64,000 nucleotides of DNA, taken from positions 36,089 to 100,088 of the forward strand of contig CAJTSL010000007.1 in the NCBI GenBank assembly GCA_910578845.1, given 5' to 3'. Position 1 is the first letter of the stretch. Every line of letters starts with the position of its first letter. The notes under the pieces are model-generated. The model was not told the DNA's origin. It made no database searches and saw only the letters and a list, made by a program, of their open reading frames with translations. Below are positions 24,340 through 32,844 of this stretch, in pieces. The translations under genes and the position numbers were made by a program. Source of the stretch: an uncultured Lachnospiraceae bacterium (GTDB taxonomy: Bacteria > Bacillota > Clostridia > Lachnospirales > Lachnospiraceae).

Positions 24340-25827
24340 TTATTGCATATGTTCCATAATGACTGCATGCCGCGCTTCTTCTTTTTTCTTGGCAATTCTT
24401 CTCTGTACATTGACCATTTCTTCTTTATCCAATTTACAGAATTTCATTGCCACAAGCGTACAGATCCAGCCAACGATGGGCATGCCGTATTTGACGATCA
24501 TCGCTACCCAGAAGATAGCGTCCGTACAAGGCTCCCCAGGCTGGGGCATCGTCGTGGTATAGCCAAGCAGCGCCACCGCGCCGGCCGCAACTGTTGCGCT
24601 AAAAGCCGTGACAATTTTGTCAATGAAACTGTATGTACCTGTGACAACGGCTGGCACATACCTGCCGCTTCTATCCAGTTCATAATCAATCGTATCCGCC
24701 ATAAAAGAGGTATTGGCAGTCGTAATGCACATATTAGAGCCGTTTAGCGCCAAAGTTAACAGCACATAGACGATCATCGCGGGGCTCATCATTTTCGCAA
24801 TCTGTGTCGGTTCAATCATAATGAAGAACAAAATCGTTACGACGGAAATTGCCATGCTGATATAGCTCCATGTGACAATTGCCTTCCGGCTGCCATGCTT
24901 ACCGGCATATTTAGCGCCCACTGCCGCAAACAAGATGGACGGGATCATGCTGATAACCATTAACATTGTAGAAATCCCCATATCGCCTATGACAATACCG
25001 AATACTAATGTGCTGATGACAGCCTGGCTTGCCGTCTGTTGCGCAATCTTATCTGTCGCGTTCGATACCATGTAGCACTGTAGCGGCTTATTATGGGCTA
25101 ATACGTCAATCATATCTTTTAACTTTAACTTTTCTTCTCTCTTCTGTATGCCGGCGAAATACTCCGGCTTATCAAATGCGGATACTGCAATGCACACCAA
25201 TACCGTGCCTATGGCAGCCATCACCAGACAGACGATACACGCTGCGGTTAGAAATCCCTGATTATATTCCCCGCCAAATTTGGGCAATAGCACCATATTC
25301 AGGATCATCATCATCAACATTGGCACGAAATAATTAAATGCCGTTGTCCAAACGCCAATGACAGGACGTTGCTTCGGGTCATTGCTCATCATCGGCGGGA
25401 TTGTCTGCGCTGTCATATTCGATATGGTATAACCGATAATATAGATAATATATAAAAGCGTGAACGTGACCCACCCGAATCCTTTACTGGAAAATGCGCT
25501 GAACATGCCAAACAACGCGATTGCTTCGATGACATATCCCGCGATTAACAGGATACGGATTTTCCCGAAACGGGTATTGACCCTATCATAAACAAATGCT
25601 AAAAGCGGGTCCGTAATACCGTCCAGAATACGGGTACATGTTAAGATATAACCGATGACGATAGTCGTCACCCCATAACCGATGCTTGCACTGTAACTGG
25701 CAAGATTGATCAGGGAATAAATGCTCATGCCTACCATGCCGTTACAGGCATAGAGAATGATCTGCCATTGTTTCGCCCGGCGGTATTGCACACCGTCAAT
25801 TTCGCTTGCTGTGGGTTTCTTGGACAT
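24340..25827 (-). CDS. GPH-family sugar:cation symporter
   Basis: 495 residues with about 12 membrane segments, of the glycoside-pentoside-hexuronide (MelB/UidB-like) group. The signature Asp-Gly-Ile-Thr-Asp-Pro appears after the second helix. These carriers bring glycosides or hexuronides in with Na+ or H+. Divergent from the GH1-GH43-AraC set and next to the GH2-GH78 regulator, so it probably imports the oligosaccharides those enzymes cut. AGGAAGGAG precedes the start. Confidence 0.9.
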   Translation of the reverse strand: MSKKPTASEIDGVQYRRAKQWQIILYACNGMVGMSIYSLINLASYSASIGYGVTTIVIGYILTCTRILDGITDPLLAFVYDRVNTRFGKIRILLIAGYVIEAIALFGMFSAFSSKGFGWVTFTLLYIIYIIGYTISNMTAQTIPPMMSNDPKQRPVIGVWTTAFNYFVPMLMMMILNMVLLPKFGGEYNQGFLTAACIVCLVMAAIGTVLVCIAVSAFDKPEYFAGIQKREEKLKLKDMIDVLAHNKPLQCYMVSNATDKIAQQTASQAVISTLVFGIVIGDMGISTMLMVISMIPSILFAAVGAKYAGKHGSRKAIVTWSYISMAISVVTILFFIMIEPTQIAKMMSPAMIVYVLLTLALNGSNMCITTANTSFMADTIDYELDRSGRYVPAVVTGTYSFIDKIVTAFSATVAAGAVALLGYTTTMPQPGEPCTDAIFWVAMIVKYGMPIVGWICTLVAMKFCKLDKEEMVNVQRRIAKKKEEARHAVIMEHMQ

Positions 25828-26141
25828 AATATTGTCTCCTTCCTCATTCCTTTTCGTTTGTTCTTTTGTTTATTTATAATGCGCTCTCTTTTGTTTTTAC
25901 ATTATATCTTGCCTTTTTTACCATAGAAAATATAAAAATTCATGTTTCTGTATAAAAATTAATTCGCAATTAGAAGATGCATGAATTGTTGTATATGTTT
26001 CCTAATTTTTACCCATATTCTCATCTATTTTTATGCAATAATAAAGATGACTTAATAGACAGCCTCTTACAAGTTGTGAAAAACTTCTTACAAAAGAGAC
26101 AAAGCAAAGATATTTTTATGAAAATTAAGGAGGGCATTCCC
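25828..26141. promoter_or_regulatory. Divergent regulatory gap between GPH symporter and GH1
   Basis: A 314-bp AT-rich gap holding the control region of two divergent units. Two CTTACAA direct repeats lie near 26069-26096, around a GTTGTGAAAAAC stretch, and could be regulator half-sites. I cannot assign a clear -35/-10 pair on either strand. An open frame from 25977 joins the GH1 gene but lacks a ribosome site. Confidence 0.35.
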
Positions 26142-27425
26142 ATGATATTCGAAAAAGACTTTTTTATTGGCGCTGCCACCGCTGCCCATCAGGTAGAAGG
26201 CAATAATATCCACAGCGACTATTGGGCGCAAGAGCATATGGTACATACGGACTTCCTTGAGCCAAGCGGCGATGCGGTAGACCACTACAACCGCTACGCT
26301 GAAGATATCCGCTTAATGGCTGACGCTGGCCTAAATGCCTATCGTTTCTCAATCGAATGGGCGAGAATCGAGCCCGAAGAAGGAAACTTTGACGAAACCG
26401 CGCTGACACACTATGCTAACGTCATCCAAGCCTGTAAAGAAAATGGATTAGAGCCAATTGTTACCCTGCTGCATTTCACCAGCCCAAAATGGCTCATCTC
26501 CAAAGGCGGATGGGAATCTGACGAAACACCTGCCTTCTTCGCACGTTATGTCGAATATGTGATCAAGAGCCTTGGGAGCGAGCTTCGCTATGTCTGTACG
26601 ATCAATGAAGCCAATATGGGCATCCAGGTTGCCGCCATAGCCAAACGTTATATGCAGCAAATGCAGGCCAAAATGCAGTCTGGCAAAACAGACGGCACAG
26701 TGCAAATGGGCCTGAACCTGGAGAAAATGATGGCCAACCAAAAAGAAGCAGAGAAGGAACGCTTAGAAGTCTTCGGTGTTGCCAAAACCGAATGTTTTAC
26801 CAGCCCACGCACGCCGCATGGAGATGAAATTGTGATGGAAGCGCACAAAGCGGCGCGTACTGTCATCCGCAAGCTCGCTCCACATATCCAGGTAGGATTG
26901 TCCTTAAGCCTGCATGACATACAAGCGCTTCCCGGCGGAGAAGAAAATGCTGTAAGAGAATGGGCGGATGAATTTACGCATTACCTGTCTGCTATTGCAG
27001 AAGATGATTTTCTTGGCATACAGAATTATACCCGCACCCGTATAGATGCTTCCGGTACGCTGCCGACACCGGAGGGCGCAGAACTGACGCAGATGGACTA
27101 CGAATTCTATCCGCAAGCGCTTGCAAACGTTATCCGGCAAGTTGCCAAAGATTTTAAGGGCACATTATTAGTCACGGAAAACGGCATTGCCACCGCCGAT
27201 GACGACCGCCGGAGAGCGTTTATAGAATCTGCACTATCCGGGGTTCATGATTGCATCGCTGACGGCATACCGGTAAAAGGATATTTCTACTGGAGCCTGA
27301 TGGATAACTTCGAATGGCAAAAAGGCTATGCCATGACTTTTGGCCTCATTGCGGTTGACCGCAAGACGCAAAAGCGCATGCCAAAACCGAGCCTCTCTCT
27401 GCTAGGCAGTTTCTGCCGCCACTAA
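26142..27425 (+). CDS. Glycoside hydrolase family 1
   Basis: 427 residues, slightly short for GH1. The acid/base Glu is in Thr-Ile-Asn-Glu-Ala-Asn and the nucleophile Glu in Val-Thr-Glu-Asn-Gly. The start Phe-Phe-Ile-Gly-Ala-Ala-Thr-Ala-Ala-His-Gln-Val-Glu-Gly is the family N-terminal signature. Likely a cytoplasmic beta-glucosidase or beta-galactosidase on plant glycosides; no evidence for phospho-sugar specificity, and no PTS genes are nearby. The ATG at 26142 follows AAGGAGGG, so the 55-codon upstream extension is rejected. A family X repeat separates it from the GH43 gene. Confidence 0.9.
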   Translation: MIFEKDFFIGAATAAHQVEGNNIHSDYWAQEHMVHTDFLEPSGDAVDHYNRYAEDIRLMADAGLNAYRFSIEWARIEPEEGNFDETALTHYANVIQACKENGLEPIVTLLHFTSPKWLISKGGWESDETPAFFARYVEYVIKSLGSELRYVCTINEANMGIQVAAIAKRYMQQMQAKMQSGKTDGTVQMGLNLEKMMANQKEAEKERLEVFGVAKTECFTSPRTPHGDEIVMEAHKAARTVIRKLAPHIQVGLSLSLHDIQALPGGEENAVREWADEFTHYLSAIAEDDFLGIQNYTRTRIDASGTLPTPEGAELTQMDYEFYPQALANVIRQVAKDFKGTLLVTENGIATADDDRRRAFIESALSGVHDCIADGIPVKGYFYWSLMDNFEWQKGYAMTFGLIAVDRKTQKRMPKPSLSLLGSFCRH

Positions 27426-27460
27426 ACCGGCATAAATTGTCATAGCCATAGCAAATACCC

Positions 27461-27518
27461 TGCGGCATGCGCCAAATATCTGCAAGCAGCCACTTTGGCT
27501 TATTGTCCGCAAGAATAA
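27461..27518. repeat. Palindromic intergenic repeat, family X, copy 2
   Basis: Matches 5941-5997 with about nine differences over 56 bases; the core TCTGCAAGCAGCCAC is identical. Arms CGCCAAA / TTTGGC and CTGCGG / CCGCAAG can pair. It ends two bases before the GGAGG of the GH43 gene, so it forms that gene's immediate leader. Confidence 0.7.
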
Positions 27519-27530
27519 CGGAGGATCCGA

Positions 27531-29369
27531 ATGAAACAATATTTTTGCAACCCGATTAACTTCACATACCAATACCAATTTAACCAAAAAGAAAACGGCT
27601 ACAGCCTAAACAGGGAAGCTGCCGACCCATCCATGATCCTGTTCAAAGATAAATACTATCTGTTCCCCAGTATGACAAGAGGCTTCCTGGTCAGTCCGGA
27701 CATGGTGACATGGAAACAGTGCTTTCTGGAAAACCTTCCTTTATATGATTATGCACCGGACGTACGCGTCATAGGTGACTGGATGTATTTCTGCGCCAGC
27801 CATAGAGGAAGCGCCTGCGATTTTTACCGAACGAAAGACCCGGAAAGCAATATCTTTGAACGGATTCCCGGAAGCTTTGATTTCTGGGATCCTAACTTAT
27901 TTCCCGATGATGATGGCAGGCTATATTTTTACTGGGGATGCAGCAACATGACGCCCATTTGGGGCGTAGAACTCGACCCCGACACGATGGAACGCATCGG
28001 CGAGCCTGTGGCATTAATAGACAACCACAAGCAGGAATATGGGTATGAGCGTACAGGCGAAAACCATCACCACAACCCAGAAGAAAGCCATATCGTACAG
28101 CTTCTCAAAGAGCAGATGGCAAAAATGCTTGGCTGCCATCCCGAAGACGTAACCGATATCACACCGGCAATCGAATCCACGCCGGAACAGTACCGGCCGT
28201 TGTTACAAGCAGCGCTTTCCGACAATCCTTACATCGAAGGCGCATGGATGACAAAGCATAATGAAAAATACTACTTACAATATGCCGCTCCCGGCACACA
28301 ATATAATATCTATAATGACGGGGTTTATATCGCCGACAGTCCGCTCGGCCCTTTCCATGTCTGTAGGAACAATCCTTATTCCTACTCTCCCGGCGGCTTT
28401 TGCCCCGGCGCCGGGCACGGCTCGACTATGGAAGATAAAGAAGGCAACTGGTGGCATACCAGCACGATGCGCATCTCCGTCAATCACGAATTCGAACGCC
28501 GGGTAGGTATCTGGCGCGCCGGTTTTGACAAAGACGGGGAGCTTTTCTGTAACCAGCGTTACGGAGACTGGCCACAGGCCGTCACAACAAGCAAAGATAA
28601 TCCTTGGGCGCCGCCTGAATGGATGCTCCTTAGTTATGGGAAAACAGCCACGGCAAGCAGCCAGGACATGGCAGCATCATACGCCGTAGATGAAAATGTC
28701 AGGACATGGTGGAAAGCTTCTGCCGACGATCCCGCTCCCTGGCTGCAAATTGACTTGGGACAATGTTATACTGTCAATGCCATACAAATCAATTTCGCTG
28801 ACGATATGGGACTACAGGCAGAGTTGCCGTCTGGCGCTAAGCTGACCGGAGAAACAGGGCGCGGCCGCTATATCGAAGAACGTACCTTCGTCACCCGCTG
28901 GCTCTTAGAAGCAAGCCTTGATGGAAGCAACTGGTCTGTTTGGGAAGATAAACGGGATAGCAATACGGATTTTCCGCATGACTTTCTGGTAAAGCCGGAA
29001 GGCATCCATGCCAGATATATCCGTCTTACCATCACCGAAATACCCTATCATGCCACGCCTTGTATCAGCGGCCTGCGCGTATTTGGCAAGGGAGATGGAG
29101 ACTTGCCACATCAGGCATCCAACGTCTCGGCAGTCCGCACGGACGACATGTCTATGCAGATAAACTGGCAAGGAAATGCGCTTGGATATGAAGTCTTATG
29201 GGGACATACGCCGGAGAAATTATACCACAGCTACCGGATATTCGCCCAGACGCAGCTTGCGGTACGCGCCTTAATGGCTAATGTGGAACAATACTATGTA
29301 CGGATAGACTCCTTTAATGAAAACGGCATTACGGAAGGAGAAACATGCCCGGTTATTTTCCACAAATAA
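27531..29369 (+). CDS. Family 43-like glycosidase with discoidin-like and fibronectin-like domains
   Basis: 612 residues. The N-terminal ~360 residues form a five-bladed propeller of the GH43 kind, with the base region Ala-Ala-Asp-Pro-Ser-Met and Asp-Pro-Asn-Leu-Phe; a histidine-rich insert of about 65 residues splits it near 165-235. A discoidin (F5/8C) domain spans roughly 365-525 and includes Trp-Leu-Gln-Ile-Asp-Leu-Gly. A fibronectin-III-like domain ends the protein. Substrate perhaps arabinosides or galactosides. Carbohydrate-binding domains on a protein with no signal peptide are unusual. Preceded by GGAGGATC and 105 bp after GH1. Confidence 0.82.
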   Translation: MKQYFCNPINFTYQYQFNQKENGYSLNREAADPSMILFKDKYYLFPSMTRGFLVSPDMVTWKQCFLENLPLYDYAPDVRVIGDWMYFCASHRGSACDFYRTKDPESNIFERIPGSFDFWDPNLFPDDDGRLYFYWGCSNMTPIWGVELDPDTMERIGEPVALIDNHKQEYGYERTGENHHHNPEESHIVQLLKEQMAKMLGCHPEDVTDITPAIESTPEQYRPLLQAALSDNPYIEGAWMTKHNEKYYLQYAAPGTQYNIYNDGVYIADSPLGPFHVCRNNPYSYSPGGFCPGAGHGSTMEDKEGNWWHTSTMRISVNHEFERRVGIWRAGFDKDGELFCNQRYGDWPQAVTTSKDNPWAPPEWMLLSYGKTATASSQDMAASYAVDENVRTWWKASADDPAPWLQIDLGQCYTVNAIQINFADDMGLQAELPSGAKLTGETGRGRYIEERTFVTRWLLEASLDGSNWSVWEDKRDSNTDFPHDFLVKPEGIHARYIRLTITEIPYHATPCISGLRVFGKGDGDLPHQASNVSAVRTDDMSMQINWQGNALGYEVLWGHTPEKLYHSYRIFAQTQLAVRALMANVEQYYVRIDSFNENGITEGETCPVIFHK

Positions 29370-29436
29370 AATCAAGCAAATTCCTCCCTGATTCTGTATA
29401 ATAAATACAGGACAGCCGAAACGGGGGAAGCCACCG

Positions 29437-30408
29437 ATGAGTGAATGGCAACGACAGATACAAAAACTGATTGAAGAAATAGACCTCTACATCAAAAGGA
29501 AAGATAACGAATCATTGTCGCTTCATTATCTTTCCAAAGAATCGGGTTATTCCGAATTCTATATCTCCAAGAAATTCAAAGAGATCTCAGGGATGCAATT
29601 CAGGGATTATCTGCGCTACCGGAGATTAGCCTTTGCCTTGAAAGAACTCAGGGATACCGAAAAGGGGATATTAGATATTGCCTTGCAATACGGATTTTCT
29701 TCGCACGAAGCCTTCACGCGTTCCTTTAAGGAAGCCTATGGCATTACCCCCAGTGAGTACCGCAGGCGCCCGGGGCCTGTCGCTTTACGCACGATCATAA
29801 AGCCTTTCGACTGTTACTTATCAGAAATGGGAGCCACTCATATGAAAGATTCTAAACAGGAAATTAAAACTTATTTTGTAACGATCCCAGCTCATAAATT
29901 CCTACATATCAAAAACCTGGAAAGCATCGGGTATTGGGACTTCTGGCAGAAGCAAAGCCTTATCCCCGGACAGGATTGCGAAACGATCTGCGGCCTTTTA
30001 GACAGTATCAAAGGGAAATTAGATGATATGGGCGGCAATGAAGCCAATAGCGGAAGCGGCCAGATTATGGCATTTATCAATGACCCCGCCGGCAGGATCT
30101 GTAGCTGGGGCATCCCACTTGCAGAATGCTACGGCGTACGGCTTCCGATCGATTATGACGGTGATGTCCCGTCACAGATGCTTTTGACCGATGTGCCGGA
30201 AGGTGAGTATATTGTTTTTGAACATGGCCCTTTTGATTTCGAGACAGAAAACCAAAGCGTGGAAGAAAAGATAGAAGCAGCTATGAAAGCCTATGATTAT
30301 GCCGCTACAGGATATTGCCTTGATACCACGCCCGGCAGGATCTTTTACTTCTATCATGACGCGTCACGATTCTGGAAGTATGTCAGGCCGGTACGCAAGA
30401 CCACATAA
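29437..30408 (+). CDS. AraC-family regulator with GyrI-like effector domain
   Basis: 323 residues. AraC DNA-binding helices occupy about residues 1-115 (Tyr-Ser-Glu-Phe-Tyr-Ile-Ser-Lys-Lys-Phe-Lys and Ser-Ser-His-Glu-Ala-Phe-Thr-Arg-Ser-Phe-Lys). A GyrI-like/SOUL-type small-molecule-binding domain fills the rest, as in Rob-like regulators. A TATAAT at 29397-29402 may be the -10 of its own promoter; no good -35. It probably controls the GH1-GH43 genes before it, 67 bp upstream. Unlike the two larger AraC proteins in the window, the DNA-binding part is at the N-terminus. Confidence 0.88.
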   Translation: MSEWQRQIQKLIEEIDLYIKRKDNESLSLHYLSKESGYSEFYISKKFKEISGMQFRDYLRYRRLAFALKELRDTEKGILDIALQYGFSSHEAFTRSFKEAYGITPSEYRRRPGPVALRTIIKPFDCYLSEMGATHMKDSKQEIKTYFVTIPAHKFLHIKNLESIGYWDFWQKQSLIPGQDCETICGLLDSIKGKLDDMGGNEANSGSGQIMAFINDPAGRICSWGIPLAECYGVRLPIDYDGDVPSQMLLTDVPEGEYIVFEHGPFDFETENQSVEEKIEAAMKAYDYAATGYCLDTTPGRIFYFYHDASRFWKYVRPVRKTT

Positions 30409-30429
30409 GACAACAGGCAAAGACACGAT

Positions 30430-30489
30430 ATTGTCTATCCGACAATCTCATCATAACGCCAGCGGCAATGTCTTTCGTATAGACATTGC
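30430..30489. other. Two small hairpins after the AraC-GyrI gene
   Basis: ATTGTC/GACAAT (30430-30446) and GCAATGTCT/AGACATTGC (30465-30489) are perfect stems of 6 and 9 bp. Neither has a T-run, so termination is uncertain. Beyond them, a GAGAAAGGCATGG ribosome-like site begins a ten-codon frame that I do not call a gene. Confidence 0.4.
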
Positions 30490-30596
30490 AGTTTCAGAGA
30501 AAGGCATGGCTTTCGCCAAACCACAGAAAAAACGCTAGAACAAGGAACTACGGAAATGCTTATAAAAATGACAATATAATTTATACACACTAGAAA

Positions 30597-30622
30597 ACCG
30601 GCGTGCCTTGCGGCACGCCGGT
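30597..30622 (-). terminator. Terminator of the kdgK-eda unit
   Basis: ACCGGCGTGCC (30597-30607), a TTGC loop and GGCACGCCGGT (30612-30622) form a perfect 11-bp stem. Four A precede it on the plus strand, giving a short U-run on the minus strand, 42 bp after the eda stop. Confidence 0.8.
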
Positions 30623-30663
30623 TACCTGTGATCACTATCTGCATTTCCTGACTGGTAATTTCT

Positions 30664-31296
30664 TTATTGGACGCCAGCCTGCTTACGCGCTTCTTTACAA
30701 AGCTCTGTAATCTTATCAAAATTACCGGCAGAAATATCAGCCTTTTTGCAAACCCAGCTTCCTCCTACTGCGAAAATTGACGGGTTAGCCACAAACTCTC
30801 CAATATTTTCCGTGTTGACGCCCCCTGTTGGGATAAACTGCATATCCGTGAACGGTGCCGCAAGGTTTGTAATCGCTTTCAGCCCGCCATAGATATTGGC
30901 CGGGAAGAATTTTACGACACGCAGCCCCAGCTTACGCGCCGCCATAATTTCCGTAGGTGTAACGCATCCCGGTGCTACATCAATGCCTTTCTCGATACAC
31001 CATTTTACCGTCTCTTCATCAAATCCAGGAGAAACAATGAATTTTGCGCCTGCTTCCACTGCTTGCTTTGCCTGCTCTAAATTCAATACCGTACCAACGC
31101 CTACGATCATATCCGGGCACTGCGCCGCAACATTGCGGATACTCTCTAACGCCGCCGCGGTACGGAGCGTGATCTCCATAACATTGATACCGCCTGCTAA
31201 CAACGCCTCTGCTGTAGGGACTGCATCTTTTGCGTCCTCGATGACAACTACCGGTACGATAATAGAACTCTTCATACTATCTGTTATACTGCTCAT
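30664..31296 (-). CDS. eda: KDPG/KHG aldolase
   Basis: 210 residues, the standard length for class I KDPG aldolase. Glu41 in Met-Glu-Ile-Thr-Leu-Arg and the Schiff-base Lys129 in Val-Val-Lys-Phe-Phe-Pro-Ala are in place, with the Gly-Gly-Val phosphate loop near the C-terminus. It splits 2-keto-3-deoxy-6-phosphogluconate into pyruvate and glyceraldehyde 3-phosphate. It follows kdgK on the minus strand with a family Y repeat between. A second aldolase with an added domain lies at 34689. Confidence 0.94.
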   Translation of the reverse strand: MSSITDSMKSSIIVPVVVIEDAKDAVPTAEALLAGGINVMEITLRTAAALESIRNVAAQCPDMIVGVGTVLNLEQAKQAVEAGAKFIVSPGFDEETVKWCIEKGIDVAPGCVTPTEIMAARKLGLRVVKFFPANIYGGLKAITNLAAPFTDMQFIPTGGVNTENIGEFVANPSIFAVGGSWVCKKADISAGNFDKITELCKEARKQAGVQ

Positions 31297-31334
31297 CTTT
31301 ATTACCTATTCCTTTCCTACTGGTTTTTCACTCT

Positions 31335-31426
31335 AATCCCTATGTCAGAGCAGTTTACTGCTCTGGCACGCGTCGGAAATCTCAAATTTCCGACTGCGAT
31401 CAATGCACACCCGGCTCTGACTCAAT
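31335..31426. repeat. Palindromic intergenic repeat, family Y, copy 2 (full length)
   Basis: Begins AATCCCTATG and ends GGCTCTGACTCA directly at the kdgK stop codon. Internal hairpins: CAGAGCAGT/ACTGCTCTG (31346-31365) and GTCGGAAAT/ATTTCCGAC (about 31371-31393). Outer GTCAGAGC/GCTCTGAC arms also pair. It occupies nearly the whole kdgK-eda gap. Confidence 0.78.
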
Positions 31427-32524
31427 CTATCTCTGCACTCTCGCTCCTGCGCCGCCCATGATCGCTTCTACTTCCTTCTTGCTCGCCATCGTCGTATCGC
31501 CAGGAGTCGTCATAGCAAGCGCACCATGCGCCGCGCCATAATTAACAGCAAGTTCTGCATCCTGCGTTGTCATCAGTCCATAGATAAGACCGGATGCAAA
31601 GGAATCGCCGCCGCCGACACGATCCATAATCTCCAATCCGTTATAATCTTTTGCCTTATAAATTTCACCATCCGCCCAGCAGATTGCACTCCAATCATTC
31701 ACAGTAGCAGTCTTAACCTGACGCAATGTCGTAGCAACCGCCTTGAAGTTCGGATATGTCTTCGCCGCTTCATTAATCATCTTCTTATAGCCGTCCAGAT
31801 TCAGGGTCTTTAAGTTTTCATCATTCCCTTCAATCTCAAATCCAAGACATGCCGTAAAATCTTCTTCATTTCCAATCATGACATCAACATATTTTGCAAT
31901 TTCCTTGTTCACTTCCTGCGCCTTAGCCTGTCCGCCGATTGCGCTCCACATAGACGGGCGGTAGTTCAAGTCATAGGATACGACTGTGCCGTATTTCTTC
32001 GCTGCCTTAATAGCCGCCAGTACTGTCTCACAAGACTGCTCGGATAACGCTGCATAAATCCCGCCAGTATGTAACCAACGTACGCCTAATTCGCCAAAGA
32101 TATAATCAAAGTCAAAGTCCTCGGGTGTTGCTTTGGAAATTGCCGTATTCGCACGATCAGAGCATCCTACCGCGCCACGGATACCAAACCCACGTTCTGT
32201 GAAATTCAATCCATTTCGGCAGATACGCCCAATGCCATCTGTCTTCATCCATTTAATCAAAGAAGTATCCACGCCTCCCTGATTAATAAAATCTTCCATT
32301 AACATACCAACTTCGTTATCCGCAAACGCTGTAATAACCGCAGTGTTCATTTTAAAGCATTTTCGCAGGCCACGTATAACATTATATTCTCCGCCGCCTT
32401 CCCATGCTGTAAAAGATCTTGCCGTACGGATTCTGCCCTCTCCCGGATCAAGTCTCAACATAACTTCTCCCAAAGATACCGCATCAAATTTGTACTCGCT
32501 TTCTTTTTTCAGATTCAGATTCAT
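31427..32524 (-). CDS. kdgK: 2-keto-3-deoxygluconate kinase, PfkB family
   Basis: 365 residues. The PfkB C-terminal signature Asp-Arg-Val-Gly-Gly-Gly-Asp-Ser-Phe-Ala-Ser-Gly contains the catalytic base; the N-terminal motif is Gly-Glu-Gly-Asn-like (Gly-Gly-Glu-Tyr-Asn-Val). It phosphorylates KDG to KDPG, the product eda cleaves. Expressed from a strong predicted promoter at 32609-32637, with a LacI-type operator further upstream. GGAGGG precedes the ATG. It differs considerably from the second kinase at 35676. Confidence 0.92.
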   Translation of the reverse strand: MNLNLKKESEYKFDAVSLGEVMLRLDPGEGRIRTARSFTAWEGGGEYNVIRGLRKCFKMNTAVITAFADNEVGMLMEDFINQGGVDTSLIKWMKTDGIGRICRNGLNFTERGFGIRGAVGCSDRANTAISKATPEDFDFDYIFGELGVRWLHTGGIYAALSEQSCETVLAAIKAAKKYGTVVSYDLNYRPSMWSAIGGQAKAQEVNKEIAKYVDVMIGNEEDFTACLGFEIEGNDENLKTLNLDGYKKMINEAAKTYPNFKAVATTLRQVKTATVNDWSAICWADGEIYKAKDYNGLEIMDRVGGGDSFASGLIYGLMTTQDAELAVNYGAAHGALAMTTPGDTTMASKKEVEAIMGGAGARVQR

Positions 32525-32608
32525 GAAAAAATACCCTCCTATTCTTCGCGTCTGTTTATGCTATTTACGTTGATATTCTATAGCGGATTTTTCAGACTAC
32601 TTATTTCT

Positions 32609-32637
32609 ATTATAGATTGTTTTCATATTATTCTCAA
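32609..32637 (-). promoter_or_regulatory. Predicted promoter of kdgK
   Basis: On the minus strand: TTGAGA, a 17-bp spacer, then TATAAT (plus-strand 32632-32637 and 32609-32614). The LacI-type operator lies about 29 bp upstream of the -35. Confidence 0.72.
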
Positions 32638-32665
32638 TCACTTTTTTCTCCTGGAGGGAATTTTT

Positions 32666-32679
32666 TGTAAGCGCTTACG
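32666..32679. promoter_or_regulatory. LacI-family operator or cre site upstream of kdgK
   Basis: TGTAAGCGCTTACG differs from the uxa operator at 13193-13206 at two of 14 positions and keeps the central CG. It lies between the kdgK promoter and the oppositely directed promoter at 32778-32806. It links kdgK-eda to the uxa genes as a possible regulon. Confidence 0.72.
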
Positions 32680-32777
32680 GAATTTATGTTTTACCCCATC
32701 ATATTGCATTTTTTGTCCCCTAACTATTCATAGACATGTTGCGTCCTTTTATTCTTTAGCTGGGTATCTAAAAAAGA

Positions 32778-32806
32778 TTGTAACGCTCCGCAAATAAAAT
32801 TATAAT
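32778..32806 (+). promoter_or_regulatory. Predicted promoter of the secreted orphan gene
   Basis: TTGTAA (32778-32783), 17-bp spacer, TATAAT (32801-32806); the ATG at 32845 follows a GAAAGG site. Confidence 0.62.
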
Positions 32807-32844
32807 AAAACAAAATCAAAATCTTATTCTGAAAGGCATCGCCA

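Noticed and set aside
25977..26141. 55-codon N-terminal extension of GH1
   Set aside because: The canonical GH1 N-terminus begins at 26142 directly after AAGGAGGG.
30500..30538. Ten-codon frame after a GAGAAAGGCATGG site
   Set aside because: Too short to support as a gene; no conservation can be judged from the window.
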